Of a DNA stretch of 64,000 nucleotides, positions 60,484 through 64,000 are shown one piece after another. The notes below the pieces were generated by a model. The model ran no database searches and was not told the DNA's origin. It was given only the letters and a program-made list of their open reading frames with translations. Source of the stretch: Colwellia sp. TT2012 (GTDB taxonomy: Bacteria; Pseudomonadota; Gammaproteobacteria; Enterobacterales; Alteromonadaceae); contig NZ_LJYX01000021.1 of assembly GCF_001440345.1 (NCBI RefSeq), forward strand, positions 646,406 to 710,405. The letters are read 5' to 3'. Every line of letters begins with the position of its first letter. Positions within the stretch are counted from its first letter, which is position 1. Made by a program: the position numbers and the translations under genes.

Positions 60484-61581
60484 ATGAACTTTCATAGAGC
60501 CGTAATCAAGGTTGGTAGTGCCTTAGTTGCACCCACTAGCGATGGTTGTAGTGGCCAATATATCTTAGCAATTGCGCAATTTATTACTAAATGCCAACAA
60601 CAAGGTAAAGAGATCATTTTAGTTTCCTCTGGCGGTGTCGCAGCTGGCCGTGCTCTTATTCAGCATGGCTCACCAAAGCTCTCTGTCGCCACTAAAAAGG
60701 CCATGGCAAGTGTTGGTCAGATGCAAATGATGGCTAATTGGCAACGTTTTTTTGATAGCCCGTGTAGCCAGATACTGGTCACCCAAGAGGATTTAACTGA
60801 TAGGCAGCGTTTTGTTAGCATCCAAGAAACCATTAAAATTCAATTGGCCAACGGTATACTGCCTATCGTTAATGAAAATGACACAGTCACCACTAAAGAT
60901 CTTACCATAGGTGATAATGACAACCTTGCGGCTTTAGTTGCTCAGGTATGTGAAGCCGACAGCTTATTCATCTTAAGTGATATAGATGGCGTTTTTACCA
61001 AAGACCCCAAAATCCATGATGATGCGGTATTAATTCCTAATATTGATAAGATTACTGATGAAATTTATGCCATGGCCGGCACCAGTCGTAATCATTTGGC
61101 AACCGGTGGTATGAAAACCAAAATCCAAGCTGCAGAAAAAGCGGTTGAACACGGCATCAATACCTATATTATCAACGGTACCAAAAGTGAGGTATTTAGC
61201 TCTCTGTTAGCTAAAGTTAATCCAGGTACTCGTTTTGCCGCAGATAAAGATATTATTCGCGCAAAAAAACACTGGCTCAAACATACCTTAAAAAGCCAAG
61301 GTATAATTAGCCTAGACCCAGGCGCCGTTAATGCCTTAGTTAATAAAGGCGCCTCTCTATTACCTGCTGGCATAAAATCGGTAACAAAAGAATTCAAAGC
61401 CGGCGATGCGGTCGAGCTTATTGATGCACAAAATAATGCCGTAATCGCGAAAGGTATTTCGTTATACAGCCATCATGATTTAAAACGAATTATGGGTAAA
61501 CATAGTAACGATATCAGCACTATTTTAGGCCATGACCAAGGTGATGTAGTAGTACACCGCGATGATATGGTTATTTTATAA
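60484..61581 (+). CDS. proB: Glutamate 5-kinase
   Basis: A 365-residue enzyme (E. coli ProB is 367) with an N-terminal amino-acid-kinase domain (VIKVGSALV; SSGGVAAGRA; GDNDNLAALVA; SDIDGVFTKDP; TGGMKTKIQAA) and a C-terminal PUA domain (about 275-360). It phosphorylates glutamate in the first step of proline synthesis and is normally inhibited by proline. A CAGGAGAT ribosome site precedes the ATG. It is followed by proA after 67 bases on the same strand. Confidence 0.97.
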   Translation: MNFHRAVIKVGSALVAPTSDGCSGQYILAIAQFITKCQQQGKEIILVSSGGVAAGRALIQHGSPKLSVATKKAMASVGQMQMMANWQRFFDSPCSQILVTQEDLTDRQRFVSIQETIKIQLANGILPIVNENDTVTTKDLTIGDNDNLAALVAQVCEADSLFILSDIDGVFTKDPKIHDDAVLIPNIDKITDEIYAMAGTSRNHLATGGMKTKIQAAEKAVEHGINTYIINGTKSEVFSSLLAKVNPGTRFAADKDIIRAKKHWLKHTLKSQGIISLDPGAVNALVNKGASLLPAGIKSVTKEFKAGDAVELIDAQNNAVIAKGISLYSHHDLKRIMGKHSNDISTILGHDQGDVVVHRDDMVIL

Positions 61582-61648
61582 AGAGCCTTATAAGCCACTT
61601 TATAATTACCCATAAATACTTAAAACAACGTTTCGAAAGAGTAGCAAG

Positions 61649-62905
61649 ATGACCGACTTTAATATCGCCACCATGGCACACCAGGCTAAAATAGCCAGCA
61701 GAGTTGCGGCACAACTTAACAGCAGTGAAAAAAACACCTTGTTAAATGCCATTGCCACGGCTATTGAAAATAATAGCGACATTATTATTAAAGAAAATAG
61801 TAAAGATATAGCCGCCGGTAAAGAGAAAGGTTTATCAGCTGCCATGCTTGATCGACTGGTATTAACCGCGCAAGGCATTAAAGAAATTGCTGCGGCTATT
61901 CGTGAAATTGTTGCCTTAGCCGATCCTATCGGTGGTATTGATAAGCTCTCATTACGCCCGAACGGTATTCAAGTCGGTAAAATGCGTATCCCTCTTGGTG
62001 TTATTGCCATGATTTACGAAGCGCGGCCCAATGTTACCGCCGAAGCTGCCGCTTTATGTATAAAGTCGGGTAATGCGGTGATTTTACGAGGTGGCTCAGA
62101 GGCAATTCACTCCAACTTAGCAATTGCTCACTGTTTGCATCAGGTATTAATTGCTCATGATGTCGATAAAAATATTGTCAGTGTGGTACCGGATACCAGT
62201 CGTAGTGTTATTGAGCAATTGTTAAAACAAAGCGACACCATAGATCTGGTCATTCCACGTGGCGGCGAAGGTCTTATCCGCTATGTGAGCGAAAATAGTC
62301 GTATCCCCGTTATTCAGCACTTTAAGGGCGTTTGCCACTTATACATAGATAAATATGCCGATTTAACGAAAGCAGTTAATATTTTAGTGAACGGTAAAAC
62401 ACAAAAGCCCAGTGCTTGTAATGCCTTTGAAACGGTCTTAGTACATGGAGATATCAGTGCCGACTTTTTGCCATTAGCGGCTAAGGCACTTGAAGATGCG
62501 GCACAAGTGAAAATACATGCCTGTAAAAATAGTATTGGTTATTTTGCTCATGCTGAATTAGCAACCGAAGAAGATTATCAAGCCGAGTATTTAGCGCAAG
62601 AAATCGCCGTTAAGGTGGTCCCTAGTTTTGATAAGGCCATTAGCCACATCCATGAGTTTACCTCTGATCATACTGAAGTAATTATCAGCCAAGATATTTC
62701 GCGTAGCCAAGCATTTATTCGCCAAATAAATTCCTCGGTAGTGATGGTCAATGCCTCTTCACGTTTTTCAGATGGTAATCAATTAGGTTTAGGCTCGGAA
62801 ATAGGCATCTCAACCAGTAAATTACATGCTTATGGTCCAATGGGACTCGAAGCATTAACCACAGAAAAGTTTGTTGTTTTTGGTGATGGCCAAGTACGAG
62901 CATAA
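61649..62905 (+). CDS. proA: Glutamate-5-semialdehyde dehydrogenase
   Basis: A 418-residue enzyme (E. coli ProA is 417). Landmarks are IPLGVIAMIYEARPNVT, RGGSEAIHSN, VIPRGGEGLIRYV and the catalytic cysteine in KPSACNAFETV. It reduces gamma-glutamyl phosphate, acting after ProB to give the semialdehyde that cyclises to P5C. The ATG follows AGCAAG. The proBA order and spacing make a two-gene operon. Confidence 0.97.
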   Translation: MTDFNIATMAHQAKIASRVAAQLNSSEKNTLLNAIATAIENNSDIIIKENSKDIAAGKEKGLSAAMLDRLVLTAQGIKEIAAAIREIVALADPIGGIDKLSLRPNGIQVGKMRIPLGVIAMIYEARPNVTAEAAALCIKSGNAVILRGGSEAIHSNLAIAHCLHQVLIAHDVDKNIVSVVPDTSRSVIEQLLKQSDTIDLVIPRGGEGLIRYVSENSRIPVIQHFKGVCHLYIDKYADLTKAVNILVNGKTQKPSACNAFETVLVHGDISADFLPLAAKALEDAAQVKIHACKNSIGYFAHAELATEEDYQAEYLAQEIAVKVVPSFDKAISHIHEFTSDHTEVIISQDISRSQAFIRQINSSVVMVNASSRFSDGNQLGLGSEIGISTSKLHAYGPMGLEALTTEKFVVFGDGQVRA

Positions 62906-63140
62906 ATAATATATAACAAAGACAGCCACTTTAATTTTAAGCCTATGAGTTAAGAAATAGCAGCTAAAATCTAAAGGGTTATTCAACTATAACGATGGCT
63001 GTCTTAGTTAATTCTAGAAAATGAACATGTTCGGGTTAACGGGCTAAGGAGCACTGTTACCACATTGGAGACATTAGTTCACATTCTTAAATGGCGTGAA
63101 TAGATTAGAATTTATATTGATAAATCGCCATAGTCCCTTG

Positions 63141-63668
63141 TTATAAAGCCGACTTGCACAAACCGTATGCATAATCATCTATATATTGATTATTGATAAA
63201 GGTATTTTCTTTAAAGCAACCTTCACGGACAAAACCCTGCTTTTCGAGTAGCTTATATGAACCAGCATTATCAACGGAACAAAATGCGACTAATTTATTA
63301 AGTGTTAATTCATTAAACGCATACTCAATGAGAAGCTTTAATGCACTATTAGCTATACCTCTTCCTTGGGCACTGCTCCTAATGATAAAACCGACTTCAG
63401 CTATTTTTGCTTCATGATTCATTATTTTAAGCGCAATACTACCAAGTTTTTCACCACTTTCTATTTCAGTTATGCATAGTGAAAGCCATCCTTTACTTTC
63501 AAAACTCCATAGTTGAGATCTAACTTCGAAAGCTGATTTTGCCTCTTCATACGTAGAAGGCTTAGAAACATGCCTCATAAGATCTGGACAAGTAGATATT
63601 TCTAAAAACAGCTCAAAATCTGATTTATCAAATGGTGATAATTGGATTCTTTCATCGGCCAGTTGCAC
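63141..63668 (-). CDS. GNAT-family N-acetyltransferase (RimJ/RimL type)
   Basis: A 175-residue acetyltransferase of the RimJ/RimL kind: the first strands IQLSPFDKSDFELFLEI, the central FIIRSSAQGRGIANSALKLLIEYAF with the acetyl-CoA loop (Q-G-R-G), and the final CSVDNAGSYKLLEKQGFVREG. The start is a GTG at 63668 with a strong AAGGAAG ribosome site. The acceptor is unknown; family members modify ribosomal proteins, antibiotics or small amines. An IS110-type element begins close upstream of it. Confidence 0.9.
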   Translation of the reverse strand: MQLADERIQLSPFDKSDFELFLEISTCPDLMRHVSKPSTYEEAKSAFEVRSQLWSFESKGWLSLCITEIESGEKLGSIALKIMNHEAKIAEVGFIIRSSAQGRGIANSALKLLIEYAFNELTLNKLVAFCSVDNAGSYKLLEKQGFVREGCFKENTFINNQYIDDYAYGLCKSAL

Positions 63669-63701
63669 GATACTTCCTTAGGCTTTATAGACATAATGAC
63701 T

Positions 63702-63732
63702 CCCACGAGGTGCTAGCCTCCAGATTCGTGGG
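63702..63732 (+). promoter_or_regulatory. Hairpin leader of the IS110-type recombinase remnant
   Basis: Stem CCCACGA / TCGTGGG with a 17-base loop that contains GCTAGCCTCCAG. The loop is complementary (11 of 12) to CTGGAGGCTAAC at 63776-63787, which covers the GGAGG ribosome site right before the recombinase ATG. Confidence 0.6.
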
Positions 63733-63787
63733 TTAGTAAAACCAGAGCCATAATATATGTGTTAAACAATATAAACTGGAGGCTAAC

Positions 63788-63904
63788 ATGTACAAACATA
63801 ACATACTTTTCATTGGCTTAGATACCCATAAAATCTCAACAGAAGTGGCGCACATAGAAGACCAACGTGGCGAAATAAAAGGGGTCAGAGCCGTTTTAAA
63901 TTAA
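63788..63904 (+). pseudogene. Truncated IS110-family transposase (N-terminal remnant)
   Basis: The first 31 residues (FIGLDTHKISTEVAHIEDQRGE) match the start of IS110-type recombinases, including the first catalytic aspartate of the DEDD set in GLDTHK. Reading then runs into a foreign junction at about 63879 and stops after VRAVLN, so only about a tenth of the roughly 300-400-residue enzyme remains. The GGAGG ribosome site and leader hairpin are intact. The element has been interrupted by a second insertion that reads in from the right. Confidence 0.8.
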
Positions 63905-63908
63905 TAAA

Positions 63909-64000
63909 CTAATCACTCACGTCTACCGCTTTCTTCCAACCAATAGGCCTACCACGTTTTCCTTCAATTACAGACCTGCCGCTTAGCGCTTCCACTTTAA
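63909..64000 (-). CDS. Probable Y1/RAYT-type (IS200-like) transposase, C-terminus only
   Basis: A minus-strand frame entering from beyond the window gives VEALSGRSVIEGKRGRPIGW and ends KKAVDVSD at the stop codon (63909-63911). A GKRGRP tail of this kind is typical of REP-associated Y1 tyrosine transposases. The sequence GGGGTCAGAGCC at 63881-63892, just beyond the stop, looks like an element end. It appears to have landed in the IS110 gene. The identification is tentative because only 30 codons are visible. Confidence 0.5.
   Translation of the reverse strand, partial: KVEALSGRSVIEGKRGRPIGWKKAVDVSD

Noticed and set aside
62919..63005. Inverted repeat AAGACAGCCA / TGGCTGTCTT after proA
   Set aside because: The arms are 10 bases but separated by about 67 bases with no T-run, so a terminator or element end is not supported.
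63740..63752. CAGAGCCATAAT near the IS110 leader resembling the end of repeat family 2
   Set aside because: Only about 11 bases match, which is too short to claim a third copy.

Overview
The window looks like a chromosomal segment of a low-GC marine gammaproteobacterium of the Alteromonadales, most likely Colwellia or a close relative. This rests on AT-rich coding sequence, gammaproteobacterial gene sets (topB, trhO, yihI, ampE, tesB, proBA) and the gene order nadC / ampD-ampE / pdhR-aceE-aceF-lpdA, which matches the same neighbourhood in E. coli; acnB also lies in this wider neighbourhood. The genus is an inference. I saw no rRNA or tRNA gene, no CRISPR array and no prophage.

Layout. 0-7 kb: a DMT exporter, a large TonB-dependent receptor and DNA topoisomerase III. 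7-11 kb: an SRPBCC protein, a small potassium-channel-like protein, a two-gene set with a periplasmic binding protein, and a RIO-type kinase. 11-18.6 kb: an S9 peptidase, tRNA hydroxylase TrhO, a secreted subtilase with PKD and PPC domains, then a repeat element beside a decayed TetR gene. 18.8-26.4 kb: a five-gene minus-strand unit (HlyD-type adaptor, ABC ATPase, MacB/FtsX-type permease, sigma-54-dependent response regulator, histidine kinase). A good sigma-54 promoter and two phased inverted repeats lie upstream of it, so it reads as a self-regulated export module. 27-37.8 kb: an unusually long aconitase B, a small lipoprotein, a DUF1326-DUF2182 pair, a periplasmic binding protein, a secreted GH2 beta-galactosidase and an orphan exported protein. 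37.8-48.1 kb: the pyruvate dehydrogenase operon with PdhR and PdhR-type operators, AmpED, a retropepsin-like membrane protein and NadC. 48.3-57.9 kb: a DUF6351 protein, MsrA, an internally duplicated unknown protein, a DUF3820 protein, HemN-DUF2489-YihI, TesB and an Mpo1-like membrane protein. 57.9-64 kb: an MscS channel, an acyltransferase, ProBA, a GNAT enzyme, and at the edge a broken IS110 recombinase interrupted by what looks like a Y1/RAYT-type transposase gene.

The least explained parts are small. Two families of short dispersed repeats share a core module: one has 20-bp terminal inverted repeats (copies near 17.6, 36.7 and 46.5 kb), the other has copies near 30.5 and 57.2 kb. There are also the sigma-54/UAS arrangement, the two-repeat protein at 51.6-52.7 kb, and the hairpin leader of the IS110 remnant, whose loop is complementary to the recombinase Shine-Dalgarno region. 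Most of the rest is ordinary housekeeping sequence. Domain assignments are from reading motifs, not from a database search.
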